From Gemmatimonadota bacterium (GTDB lineage: Bacteria; Gemmatimonadota; Gemmatimonadetes; Gemmatimonadales; Gemmatimonadaceae), in the NCBI GenBank assembly GCA_021298835.1, contig JAJTHG010000032.1, positions 1-32,971 of the forward strand: 32,971 bases of DNA, written 5' to 3'. Shown here piece by piece: positions 1-6,526 of this stretch; the first letter of the stretch is position 1; each line of letters starts with the position of its first letter. The translations under genes and the position numbers were made by a program. The notes under the pieces are model-generated. The model made no database searches. It was given only the letters and a program-made list of their open reading frames with translations, and had not been told where the DNA came from.

Positions 1-1
1 C

Positions 2-334
2 GCGGCCGCGCCGGCGCCCGCGCCCGCGCCGGCCCCGGAGCCGGTGAACGCGGTCGGCAGCTACTCCTTCGCCACCGACCTCAACGGCACCCCGGTCGCG
101 GGGACGCTCGTGCTCACGCGCACGAACGGCACGTGGGGCGGCAAGATGACGTCGGACGTCTTTCCCGAGCTGCCGGTGACGGCGGTGACCGTGGAGGGGA
201 AGACGGTGAAGGTCACGGCCGACACGCCGAACGGCTCGGTGCAGATCGTCATGACGTTCGCCGGCGACGACTACACCGGGACGTGGGAGCTGGGTGGGCA
301 GACCGGGAACGTCTCGGGAAAGCGCATCCGGTAG
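2..334 (+). CDS. C-terminal part of an unrecognised protein (5' end outside window)
   Basis: The reading frame is open from the first bases of the window, so the gene begins upstream. The visible part opens with an Ala-Pro linker (alternating AP residues) and then has a compact domain of about 95 residues, beginning near NAVGSYSF and ending GNVSGKRIR. The domain alternates hydrophobic and polar residues with many Gly, Thr and Val, as in a small all-beta fold. A GTG at 44 could act as a start, but the uninterrupted AP-rich frame upstream makes an internal position more likely. I do not recognise the family. An Ala-Pro linker before a terminal beta domain is common in secreted enzymes, so a carbohydrate- or wall-binding accessory domain is possible; that is inference. 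The stop is TAG, with 24 bases before the next gene. Confidence 0.6.
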   Translation, partial: AAAPAPAPAPAPEPVNAVGSYSFATDLNGTPVAGTLVLTRTNGTWGGKMTSDVFPELPVTAVTVEGKTVKVTADTPNGSVQIVMTFAGDDYTGTWELGGQTGNVSGKRIR

Positions 335-358
335 GGTCGGATCATTCCGGGAACCAGC

Positions 359-655
359 GTGCCCCCCGCGCGCGGGCGCACCGCTCCGGTTCTCGATCGC
401 GCCTTCGGCGCGCCGAGCCGGGTGCGCCTGCTGCGGGTCTTCGCCTTCGCCCCCGCCCCGCTCACGGGTCGCGGGGCCGGCCGTGCGGCGGGGCTCGCGC
501 ACCGGCCGGCGGTGCGGGCTCTGGGGACGCTCGTGGCGCTCGGTCTGCTGCGTGTGCGGCGGGGCGGCGCCGCGCACCAGTACGAGCTGGAGACCCGGCA
601 TCCCCTCGCCAAGCGGCTGCGGCGGCTCTACGAGCGCGAAGCCGAGGGGCGCTGA
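359..655 (+). CDS. small winged-helix (ArsR-like) DNA-binding protein
   Basis: This 98-residue protein has the pattern of an ArsR/MarR-like winged helix: LDRAFGAPSRVRLLRVF as the first helix pair, then a recognition region (GRAAGLAHRPAVRALGTLVALGLL), a basic wing (RVRRGGAAHQYEL), and a C-terminal helix HPLAKRLRRLYE. This resembles the small wHTH proteins that sit beside nucleotidyltransferases and begin LxxLFGSxxRxRLL. I chose the GTG at 359; no strong Shine-Dalgarno is visible, only GGGAA nearby. The stop overlaps the rmlA start (TGATG at 653-657), so the two are translationally coupled. It probably binds DNA and may autoregulate the rhamnose operon, but its target is inference. The region between helices reads GRGAGRAAG, which is unusually glycine-rich for a recognition helix. 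Confidence 0.7.
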   Translation: MPPARGRTAPVLDRAFGAPSRVRLLRVFAFAPAPLTGRGAGRAAGLAHRPAVRALGTLVALGLLRVRRGGAAHQYELETRHPLAKRLRRLYEREAEGR

Positions 656-1527
656 TGCGCGCGATCCTGCTCGCGGGGGGGGCCGGCACCCGGCTGCATC
701 CGCTCACGCTGGCCGTGAGCAAGCAACTCATGCCGGTCTACAACAAGCCCATGGTCTACTACCCGCTGAGCACGGTGATGCAGGCGGGGCTGCGCGACGT
801 GCTCATCGTCACGACGCCCGAGGAGGGCCCGCGCTTCCGCGCCCTGCTCGGCACCGGCGCGCAGTGGGGAATGGCGTTCACGTACGCCGAGCAACCGTCG
901 CCGGACGGGCTGGCGCAGGCGTTCCTGATCGGCGCTGCGTTCCTGCAGGGCGGCCCGGCGTGCCTGGTGCTGGGGGACAATCTGTTCCACGGCACCGAGC
1001 TGGCGGCGCTCACGCGGGCGTGCGTTGCGGACCCGGCGGGCGCCACGATCTTCGGCACGGTCGTCGCGCATCCCGAGCGCTACGGCGTGCTGGCCCTCGA
1101 CGCGGCGGGGCGGGTGACGGCCATCGTCGAGAAGCCCGAGACCCCGCCCAGCCACTTCGCCGTGCCGGGCCTCTACTTCTACGACGACACGGTCGTCACG
1201 CGCGCCCACGCGCTGCGTCCCTCGGCGCGCGGGGAACTCGAGATCACCGACCTGCACGCCGGCTACCTGCGCGACGGCCGTCTGACGGCGCACCGGCTCG
1301 GCGCGGCGACGACGTGGATGGACACCGGCACGCACCAGTCGCTCCTGGAGGCGGCGAACTTCATCGAGGCGATCGAGACGCGGACCGGCCTGCTCGTGGG
1401 CTCGCCGGAGGAAACCGCCTTCCGGCAGGGCTGGATCGACGCGGCGCAGCTCGAGGCGCTCGCCGCCCCGCTGGCGAAGAGCCCGTACGGGGAGCGGTTG
1501 CTGACGCTCGCACGCACCGGCCGATGA
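655..1527 (+). CDS. rmlA: glucose-1-phosphate thymidylyltransferase
   Basis: RmlA makes dTDP-glucose and pyrophosphate from dTTP and glucose-1-phosphate, the first and committed step of dTDP-L-rhamnose synthesis in the cytoplasm. The 290-residue length is normal for the family. The N-terminus has the nucleotide-binding signature LLAGGAGTRLHP (residues 5-16) followed by SKQLMPVYNKPMVYYPLS (22-39). GDNLFHG near 108-114 supplies the metal-binding Asp, and VEKPE and the WMDTGTH segment are also family hallmarks. The ATG at 655 overlaps the stop of the upstream winged-helix gene, and the 3' end overlaps rmlC by four bases (ATGA at 1524-1527). The enzyme is normally feedback-inhibited by dTDP-rhamnose; nothing in the sequence suggests otherwise. 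Confidence 0.96.
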   Translation: MRAILLAGGAGTRLHPLTLAVSKQLMPVYNKPMVYYPLSTVMQAGLRDVLIVTTPEEGPRFRALLGTGAQWGMAFTYAEQPSPDGLAQAFLIGAAFLQGGPACLVLGDNLFHGTELAALTRACVADPAGATIFGTVVAHPERYGVLALDAAGRVTAIVEKPETPPSHFAVPGLYFYDDTVVTRAHALRPSARGELEITDLHAGYLRDGRLTAHRLGAATTWMDTGTHQSLLEAANFIEAIETRTGLLVGSPEETAFRQGWIDAAQLEALAAPLAKSPYGERLLTLARTGR

Positions 1528-2087
1528 TCACCGCGACGCCCACGGCCCTGCCGGAGGTGCAGCTCGTCTCGACGCGCGTCTTCACCGACGAGCGCGGGCA
1601 GTTCACCGAGGTCTTCCGCGCCGCACACTATGCGGCTGCCGGGCTGCCGACGCACTGGCCGCAGGCGAACCGCTCGCGGTCGCGGCAGGGGGTGGTGCGC
1701 GGGCTGCATTTTCAGGTGGCGACGCCGCAGGCGAAGCTGGTGTGGTGCACGCGGGGGCGCATCTGGGACGTGGCGGTGGACGTCCGCACGGGCTCCCCGA
1801 CCTTCGGGCGGTGGGTGGGGTTGGAGCTGGGGGACGACCCGGGGGCGGCGCTGTTCATCCCGGCCGGGTTCGCCCACGGCTTCTGCGCGCTCACCGAACC
1901 GGCGGACGTGGCGTACCTCTGCTCGGCTCCCTTCGACCCCCAGGACGATTGGGGGGTCGCGTTCGACGACCCGGCGCTCGCGATCCCGTGGCCTGTCGCA
2001 ACGCCGATCACCTCGGCGAAGGACCGCCAGCATCCGACGCTCGCCGCCGCGGCGGCGCTGCCGGGCCGCTTGCCGAGATTCGCGTGA
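1524..2087 (+). CDS. rmlC: dTDP-4-dehydrorhamnose 3,5-epimerase
   Basis: RmlC epimerises dTDP-4-keto-6-deoxyglucose at C3 and C5, the third step to dTDP-L-rhamnose. The 187-residue cupin has the family order: FTDERGQFTEVF (20-31), the substrate-binding NRSRSRQGVVRGLHFQ with catalytic His62, then FIPAGFAHGFCAL and Tyr131. The tail ...DDWGVAFDDPALAIPWP matches the conserved DDPxLxIxWP ending. The start ATG overlaps the rmlA stop in an ATGA junction. It lies second in the operon, before rmlB, so the gene order is A-C-B-D rather than the commoner B-D-A-C or B-A-D-C. The alternative, a non-epimerising 3-epimerase of another deoxysugar path, is unlikely beside complete rmlA, rmlB and rmlD. Confidence 0.94.
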   Translation: MITATPTALPEVQLVSTRVFTDERGQFTEVFRAAHYAAAGLPTHWPQANRSRSRQGVVRGLHFQVATPQAKLVWCTRGRIWDVAVDVRTGSPTFGRWVGLELGDDPGAALFIPAGFAHGFCALTEPADVAYLCSAPFDPQDDWGVAFDDPALAIPWPVATPITSAKDRQHPTLAAAAALPGRLPRFA

Positions 2088-2092
2088 CGTTC

Positions 2093-3178
2093 ATGCCGAA
2101 CACGGTGCTCGTCACGGGGGGCGCCGGCTTCATCGGGTCGAACCTCGTGCGGTACCTGCTGCGCACGGCGCCGGCGCTGCGGGTGGTGACGCTCGACGCG
2201 CTGACCTACGCCGGGAACCTCGAGTCGCTCACCGACGTGGCGGCGGCGCACGGGCCGGCGGGCGACGGACGGCATTGGTTCGTGTGTGGCGACGTCCGCG
2301 ACGCGGGGCTGCTTTCGGCGCTCGTCGGCGGGACGCTGCGGGAAGCCGGCACCGACCGCACCGTGCCCGCGCCCGATGCCGTGCTGCATCTCGCGGCGGA
2401 GTCGCACGTGGACCGCAGCAGCCTCGGGCCGTCGGCGTTCGTCGAGACGAACGTCGTCGGGACGCAGGTGCTGCTCGACGCGGTGCGCGCGTCGCTGGCG
2501 GCGGAGCCGCGACCGTTCCGCTTCGTGCACGTGAGCACCGACGAGGTGTACGGGACGCTCGCCCCCGACGACCCGCCCTTCCGCGCCGGGACGCCCTTGG
2601 CGCCCAACTCGCCCTACGCGGCCAGCAAGGCGGGGGCCGACTGCCTGGTGCGCGCGTACGGCGAGACCTTCGGGCTGCCCGTGCTGACGACGCGCTGTAC
2701 GAACAACTACGGGCCATTCCAGTTTCCCGAGAAGCTGATCCCGCTGGTGATCACGCGCGCGCTGGCCGACCTGCCGCTGCCGGTGTACGGCGACGGCCGG
2801 CAGGTGCGCGACTGGCTGCATGTCGAGGACCACTGCGCGGCGCTTTGGGCGGTGCTGACGCGCGGGCGGCTCGCGGACCGCGTGTACGTGATCGGGGGCG
2901 AGGCCGAGCGGGCGAACCTCGACGTCGTGCGCGGGGTGCTCGCAGCGCTGGGGAAGCCGGAGTCGCTGATCACCTTCGTGCGCGACCGTCCCGGGCACGA
3001 CCGGCGCTACGCGATGGACATCTCGGCGACGACGGAGGCGCTCGGCTGGGCGCCGACGCGGCGCTTCGAGGACGGGCTGGTGGCGACGGTGCAGTGGTAC
3101 CAGGCGCACGAGGCGTGGTGGCGCCGGGTGCAGAGCGAGGCGTATCGCGCGGCGCGATCGCTGTACCTGCCGGGCTGA
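2093..3178 (+). CDS. rmlB: dTDP-glucose 4,6-dehydratase
   Basis: RmlB converts dTDP-glucose to dTDP-4-keto-6-deoxyglucose with bound NAD+, the second pathway step. It is an extended short-chain dehydrogenase of 361 residues. Visible motifs are VTGGAGFIGSN (7-17, NAD binding), HLAAESHVDRS (99-109), the active-site HVSTDEVYG (146-154), PNSPYAASKAGAD with Tyr175 and Lys179, and RCTNNYGPFQFPEK. I start at ATG 2093; an in-frame GTG at 2084 overlaps the rmlC stop and would add three residues. Compared with typical RmlB there are two short insertions, around residues 50-62 and 84-94, both between conserved blocks. The gap to rmlD is three bases, so the operon is continuous. Confidence 0.95.
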   Translation: MPNTVLVTGGAGFIGSNLVRYLLRTAPALRVVTLDALTYAGNLESLTDVAAAHGPAGDGRHWFVCGDVRDAGLLSALVGGTLREAGTDRTVPAPDAVLHLAAESHVDRSSLGPSAFVETNVVGTQVLLDAVRASLAAEPRPFRFVHVSTDEVYGTLAPDDPPFRAGTPLAPNSPYAASKAGADCLVRAYGETFGLPVLTTRCTNNYGPFQFPEKLIPLVITRALADLPLPVYGDGRQVRDWLHVEDHCAALWAVLTRGRLADRVYVIGGEAERANLDVVRGVLAALGKPESLITFVRDRPGHDRRYAMDISATTEALGWAPTRRFEDGLVATVQWYQAHEAWWRRVQSEAYRAARSLYLPG

Positions 3179-3181
3179 CGC

Positions 3182-4045
3182 GTGCGGGCGTTGGTTCTGG
3201 GCGCCGCCGGGATGCTCGGGCGCGACCTCGTGGCGTGCGCACCGGCGGACGTGCGCCTGACGGCGCTCGACCGGGCCGGGTGCGACGTCACCGACCCCGA
3301 GGCGGTGGCGCGCGCGATCGACGCGGCGGCGCCCGACTGGGTGCTGAACGCGGCCGCCTACACCGCGGTGGACCGGGCCGAGGCGGCGCGCGCCGAGGCG
3401 ATGCGCCTGAACGGCGACGCCCCCGGGGTAATCGGGCGCGCAGCGGCGGCGGCGGGGATCCGCGTCCTGCAGCCAAGCACGGACTACGTGTTTCCCGGCA
3501 CGGGTGACCGGCCGTGGCGGGAGGACGACGCGCCGGACCCGGTGAACTGGTACGGCACCACGAAGCTGGCCGGCGAGCGTGCGCTGGCGGCGAGCGGCGC
3601 GCAGCACCTCGTCGTGCGCGTCCAGTGGCTGTACGGCGCACACGGAACGTCGTTTCCGCGAACGATGCTCGCCCGCGCACGTGCGGGGCAGGCGACCCGC
3701 GTCGTGGACGACCAGCAAGGGGCACCGACCCCGACCGACGCCCTGGCGAGCGGGCTGTGGACGCTGGTGCAGTGCGGGGCCGAGGGGACGCTCCACGTCG
3801 CCGCCGGCGGGGTGGCGACGTGGTACGAGGTCGCGGCGCGGATCTTCGCCTGGGCGGGGCGGCCGGGGTTGGTGACGCCCTGTGCGAGCGCGGATTACCC
3901 CACGCCGGCTCGGCGGCCGGCCAACGGGGTGCTCGACACGAGCCGCGCGGCGGCGCTCGGGGTGGCGCTGCCGCCCTGGCGGGCCGGACTCGAGACCTGG
4001 CTGGCGGCCCGGAGCGGCGTGGCGGGAACCTACCCGAACGAGTAG
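3182..4045 (+). CDS. rmlD: dTDP-4-dehydrorhamnose reductase
   Basis: RmlD uses NAD(P)H to reduce dTDP-4-keto-L-rhamnose to dTDP-L-rhamnose, the last pathway step. The 287-residue protein starts with a GTG (3182) giving MRALVLGAAGMLGRDL, a Rossmann loop of the GxxGxLG type. Further motifs are NAAAYTAVDRAE (the RmlD hallmark), STDYVFPG, and the catalytic YGTTK, with RVQWLYG downstream. The N-terminal loop GAAGMLG and DDQQGAPTPT (canonical DQxGxPT) confirm the family. It closes the rhamnose operon, and no glycosyltransferase gene follows, so the sugar-using enzymes must lie elsewhere. Downstream bases 4046-4116 hold a stem-loop and the leader of the next gene. Confidence 0.95.
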   Translation: MRALVLGAAGMLGRDLVACAPADVRLTALDRAGCDVTDPEAVARAIDAAAPDWVLNAAAYTAVDRAEAARAEAMRLNGDAPGVIGRAAAAAGIRVLQPSTDYVFPGTGDRPWREDDAPDPVNWYGTTKLAGERALAASGAQHLVVRVQWLYGAHGTSFPRTMLARARAGQATRVVDDQQGAPTPTDALASGLWTLVQCGAEGTLHVAAGGVATWYEVAARIFAWAGRPGLVTPCASADYPTPARRPANGVLDTSRAAALGVALPPWRAGLETWLAARSGVAGTYPNE

Positions 4046-4056
4046 GGTACCTCCTG

Positions 4057-4081
4057 TCGAGGAAATGCGTTGTCTCCTCGA
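4057..4081 (+). promoter_or_regulatory. stem-loop in the leader of the band-7 gene
   Basis: Arms TCGAGGA (4057-4063) and TCCTCGA (4075-4081) form a perfect 7-bp stem around an 11-base loop that contains AATGCGTTGT. It lies 12 bases after the rmlD stop and about 48 bases (centre to ATG) before the band-7 start. It could be the rmlD terminator (there is no T-run) or a regulatory leader. The loop motif recurs at the centre of the large palindrome at 24332-24403. Confidence 0.55.
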
Positions 4082-4102
4082 AATAAGTGAATCCATCACC
4101 CG

Positions 4103-4115
4103 GGAGGAACCCTCC
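4103..4115 (+). promoter_or_regulatory. Shine-Dalgarno inside a mini-hairpin
   Basis: The ribosome binding site GGAGG (4103-4107) is followed by AAC and then its exact complement CCTCC (4111-4115), ending two bases before ATG 4117. Folded, the whole Shine-Dalgarno would be paired in a 5-bp stem with a three-base loop. Unfolded, the spacing of nine bases is good. This site decides the start at 4117 rather than the upstream in-frame GTG at 4087. Confidence 0.6.
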
Positions 4116-4116
4116 G

Positions 4117-4890
4117 ATGCTTCACCGCCACTGGCTCCTGCTCGCCGTCCTTTCCCCGCTCGCCACCGGTTGCGCGGTCGTGCGCCAGGACCAGGTGGGC
4201 ATCAAGCGGACGCTCGGCCGCATCGATCCCAAGCCGCGGAACCCGGGCGCCGTGGGCTTCCTGCCCGGCTTCCAGAGCGTGATCAAGCTGCCGGCCCGCA
4301 CGATCAACCGCGAGATCCGCCTGTCGCTGCCCGCGAAGGAAGGCGTCAATGTGCAGGCCGACATCTCGATCCTCTACCGCATCGACGCTCCGAAGGCCGC
4401 GGAGATCCTCGAGAAGTCCGGGGCGGACTACGAGGAGGTCGTGATCATCCCGGTCTTTCGCGCGGCCGCGGCCGACGTGAGCGCGCGCTTCTACGCGAAG
4501 GACCTGCACTCGGGGGAGCGGGTGGTGATCGAGCGGGCGATCCGCGACCAGATGATGCAGGTGGTCGAGGGCCGCGGCTTCGTGATCGAGAGCGTGCTGC
4601 TCAAGAGCATCGCGCTGCCGCAGGGGCTGGCGCGGGCGATCGAGGAGAAGCTGGAGGCCGAACAGGAGGCGCTCCGCATGCAGTTCGTGCTGCAGCGCGA
4701 GAAGCAGGAGGCCGAGCGCAAGCTGATCGAGGCCGGCGGCCAGCGTGACGCGCAGAAGGTGCTCGGCGAGGGGCTGTCACCGCTGATCCTGCAGTTCCGG
4801 TCGATCGAGGCGTTCCGCGAACTGGCGCGGTCTTCGAACGCGAAGGTGATCATCACCGACGGGAAGTCGCCGATGCTGGTGCAGCCCTGA
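4117..4890 (+). CDS. band-7/prohibitin (SPFH) domain lipoprotein
   Basis: SPFH proteins form membrane-anchored oligomeric rings that organise lipid domains and restrain membrane proteases. This 257-residue member begins with a short hydrophobic segment ending SPLATGC, a lipobox-like site with Cys19, so it is probably a lipoprotein with its SPFH domain outside the cytoplasm. Family features are QVGIKRTLGRIDPK, NREIRLSLPAKEGVNVQADISILYRID (the classical prohibitin beta region), a charged helix with EKLEAEQEALRMQFVLQREKQEAERK (likely coiled coil), and the ending IITDGKSPML. The start ATG has a strong GGAGG nine bases upstream. Its stop lies six bases from the stop of the convergent photolyase gene, leaving no room for an intergenic terminator. 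The -3 lipobox residue is Ala rather than Leu, so lipidation is likely but not certain. Confidence 0.88.
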   Translation: MLHRHWLLLAVLSPLATGCAVVRQDQVGIKRTLGRIDPKPRNPGAVGFLPGFQSVIKLPARTINREIRLSLPAKEGVNVQADISILYRIDAPKAAEILEKSGADYEEVVIIPVFRAAAADVSARFYAKDLHSGERVVIERAIRDQMMQVVEGRGFVIESVLLKSIALPQGLARAIEEKLEAEQEALRMQFVLQREKQEAERKLIEAGGQRDAQKVLGEGLSPLILQFRSIEAFRELARSSNAKVIITDGKSPMLVQP

Positions 4891-4896
4891 CGGCGG

Positions 4897-6462
4897 TCAG
4901 GCCGGTTCCACCGGCACCGCGGCGCGGAAGCGGGCCGCGTCCTCGCGCATCGCGTCCACCTCCGCCGGCTTCATGCGATCCAGCGTCCGGATCATCTGGG
5001 CCATGCGGGGGTGCGACGCGAAGCGCTCGCGGTGCCGCGCGATGAAGTCCCAGTACAGGTAGTTCAGGGGGCACGCGTCGGGCCCGGTGCGCTGCGTCAC
5101 GTCGTAGCGGCAGCCGCGGCAGTAGTCGCTCATGCGCTTGACGTACTGGCCGCTGGCCACGTAGGGCTTCGACGCCATCACGCCGCCGTCGCCCCACGTG
5201 GCCATGCCGGCGACGTTGGGGAGCTCGACCCACTCGTAGGCGTCGGTGAAGGCCGCCCAGAACCAGCGCGAGAGCGCGGAGGGCCGCACGCCAAGGAGCG
5301 TGGCGAAGTTGCCCTGCACCATGAGCCGGTTGATGTGGTGGGTGCGGCCGTGGTCGCGCACCTGCCGGACACTGTCGGCAAGGCAGCGCATGCCGCAGGG
5401 GGCCTGCCGGGTGCCGTCGTAGGTGCCGTCGCCGTCGGGGTCCCAGTACCACTGCGGCAGGCCGAGCGGGGCCTCGAGGGCGTTGGCGGTGCGCAGCCCC
5501 GGCATGAGGTGCCAGTAAACGCCGCGCACGTACTCGCGCCAGCCGAGCACCTGCCGAATGAAGCCCTCGACGCTCGCGATGGGGGCGGCGCTCTCGCGGT
5601 AGGCGCGCTCGGCTCGGCGGATGACCTCCATCGGGGCGAGCAGCCCGACGTTGAGCAGCGACGAGAGCCCCGAGTGAAGCAGGTCGGGCTCGCCGGCGAC
5701 CATGGCGTCCTCGTAGGGCCCAAACTCGGGCAGCCGTTCGACGACGAACCGCTCGAGCCAGGCCTTGGCGTCGGCGCGCGTGACCGGCAGCGCGAAGCTG
5801 TCCACGGAGCCGAAGAGCCGGGGCCACGCCGCGACCTGCGCCATCGCCTCGCGCGTCAGCGCATCGGGCTCGCAGCGAAAGCGCGGCGGCGCGGGGCGCC
5901 CCTTGGGCCACGGCTCGCGGTTGTCGTGGTCGAAGTTCCACGCGCCCCCTTCGGGCTTCCCCTTCGCGTCGAGCAGCACGCCGTGCTCGCGGCGGAGCTC
6001 GCGGTAGAACCACTCCATGCGCAGTTCCTTTCGGCCGGCCGCCCACGTGCGGAACCGCTCGAGCGGGACGACGAAGCCGCGATCCGGCCGCTCGACGAAG
6101 GCCACCCTGTCCTCGGCCAGCCAGCCGCGCAGCACGTCGAACTCCCGGGCAAGGAACCACTCGCGCGCCTCGGTGGCCACGACGCGCGTCGCCCCGTGCT
6201 CGCGCGCGGCGTCGCGGATTGCTTCGCGGTACGACGGTGCCACCCGGTGGTCCACGCGATATCCCGCCGCCCGCAGGGCGGCGGCGAAGTGGCGCATGGC
6301 GCTGAGCACGAGCACAAGCTTCTGCCGGTGCCACGGGAGCTGACGGCCCTTCTCGACGGACTCGACGAGCAGCACCACGACGTCGTCGCGCGGCTCGCGC
6401 GGGAGGTTGGCGACGGCGCGGGAGGATTCCCAGGGGGCGACGAAGGCGAGGGTCGTGGGCAT
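4897..6462 (-). CDS. FeS-type photolyase/cryptochrome (PhrB/CryB-like)
   Basis: This flavoprotein should use blue light to repair UV photoproducts or to signal. The 521-residue protein belongs to the FeS bacterial cryptochrome/photolyase group, whose known member Agrobacterium PhrB repairs (6-4) lesions. The N-terminal Rossmann domain binds the antenna chromophore. The C-terminal helical domain has WREYVRGVYW, HHINRLMVQGNFA and NVAGMATWGDGG. Cys360, Cys448, Cys451 and Cys464 have the spacing of the four 4Fe-4S ligands I recall in PhrB (88, 3 and 13 residues). His375-His376 sit in the conserved lesion-facing HHI motif. It is read in the same direction as transketolase, 64 bases downstream of it, and a hairpin touches its start codon. 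No Shine-Dalgarno is visible. Repair versus signalling cannot be settled here. Confidence 0.93.
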   Translation of the reverse strand: MPTTLAFVAPWESSRAVANLPREPRDDVVVLLVESVEKGRQLPWHRQKLVLVLSAMRHFAAALRAAGYRVDHRVAPSYREAIRDAAREHGATRVVATEAREWFLAREFDVLRGWLAEDRVAFVERPDRGFVVPLERFRTWAAGRKELRMEWFYRELRREHGVLLDAKGKPEGGAWNFDHDNREPWPKGRPAPPRFRCEPDALTREAMAQVAAWPRLFGSVDSFALPVTRADAKAWLERFVVERLPEFGPYEDAMVAGEPDLLHSGLSSLLNVGLLAPMEVIRRAERAYRESAAPIASVEGFIRQVLGWREYVRGVYWHLMPGLRTANALEAPLGLPQWYWDPDGDGTYDGTRQAPCGMRCLADSVRQVRDHGRTHHINRLMVQGNFATLLGVRPSALSRWFWAAFTDAYEWVELPNVAGMATWGDGGVMASKPYVASGQYVKRMSDYCRGCRYDVTQRTGPDACPLNYLYWDFIARHRERFASHPRMAQMIRTLDRMKPAEVDAMREDAARFRAAVPVEPA

Positions 6463-6479
6463 CCGGCAGCGAATGCCGG
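6463..6479 (-). promoter_or_regulatory. hairpin abutting the photolyase start codon
   Basis: Perfect 6-bp inverted repeat CCGGCA-GCGAA-TGCCGG (plus-strand reading), with its last base directly next to the photolyase ATG at 6462. It occupies the place where a Shine-Dalgarno would be. It could be a translation-control hairpin or part of the transketolase 3' end. Confidence 0.45.
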
Positions 6480-6526
6480 GGCGCCGGGCGGGGTTCCGCG
6501 ACGGGGCCGGCCGAACCGCGCCGACG

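Noticed and set aside
1712..4099. 795-residue minus-strand open frame across rmlC-rmlB-rmlD
   Set aside because: It is Arg/His/Pro-rich low-information sequence antisense to four well-recognised genes. At this GC content stop codons are rare in all frames, so long shadows are expected.
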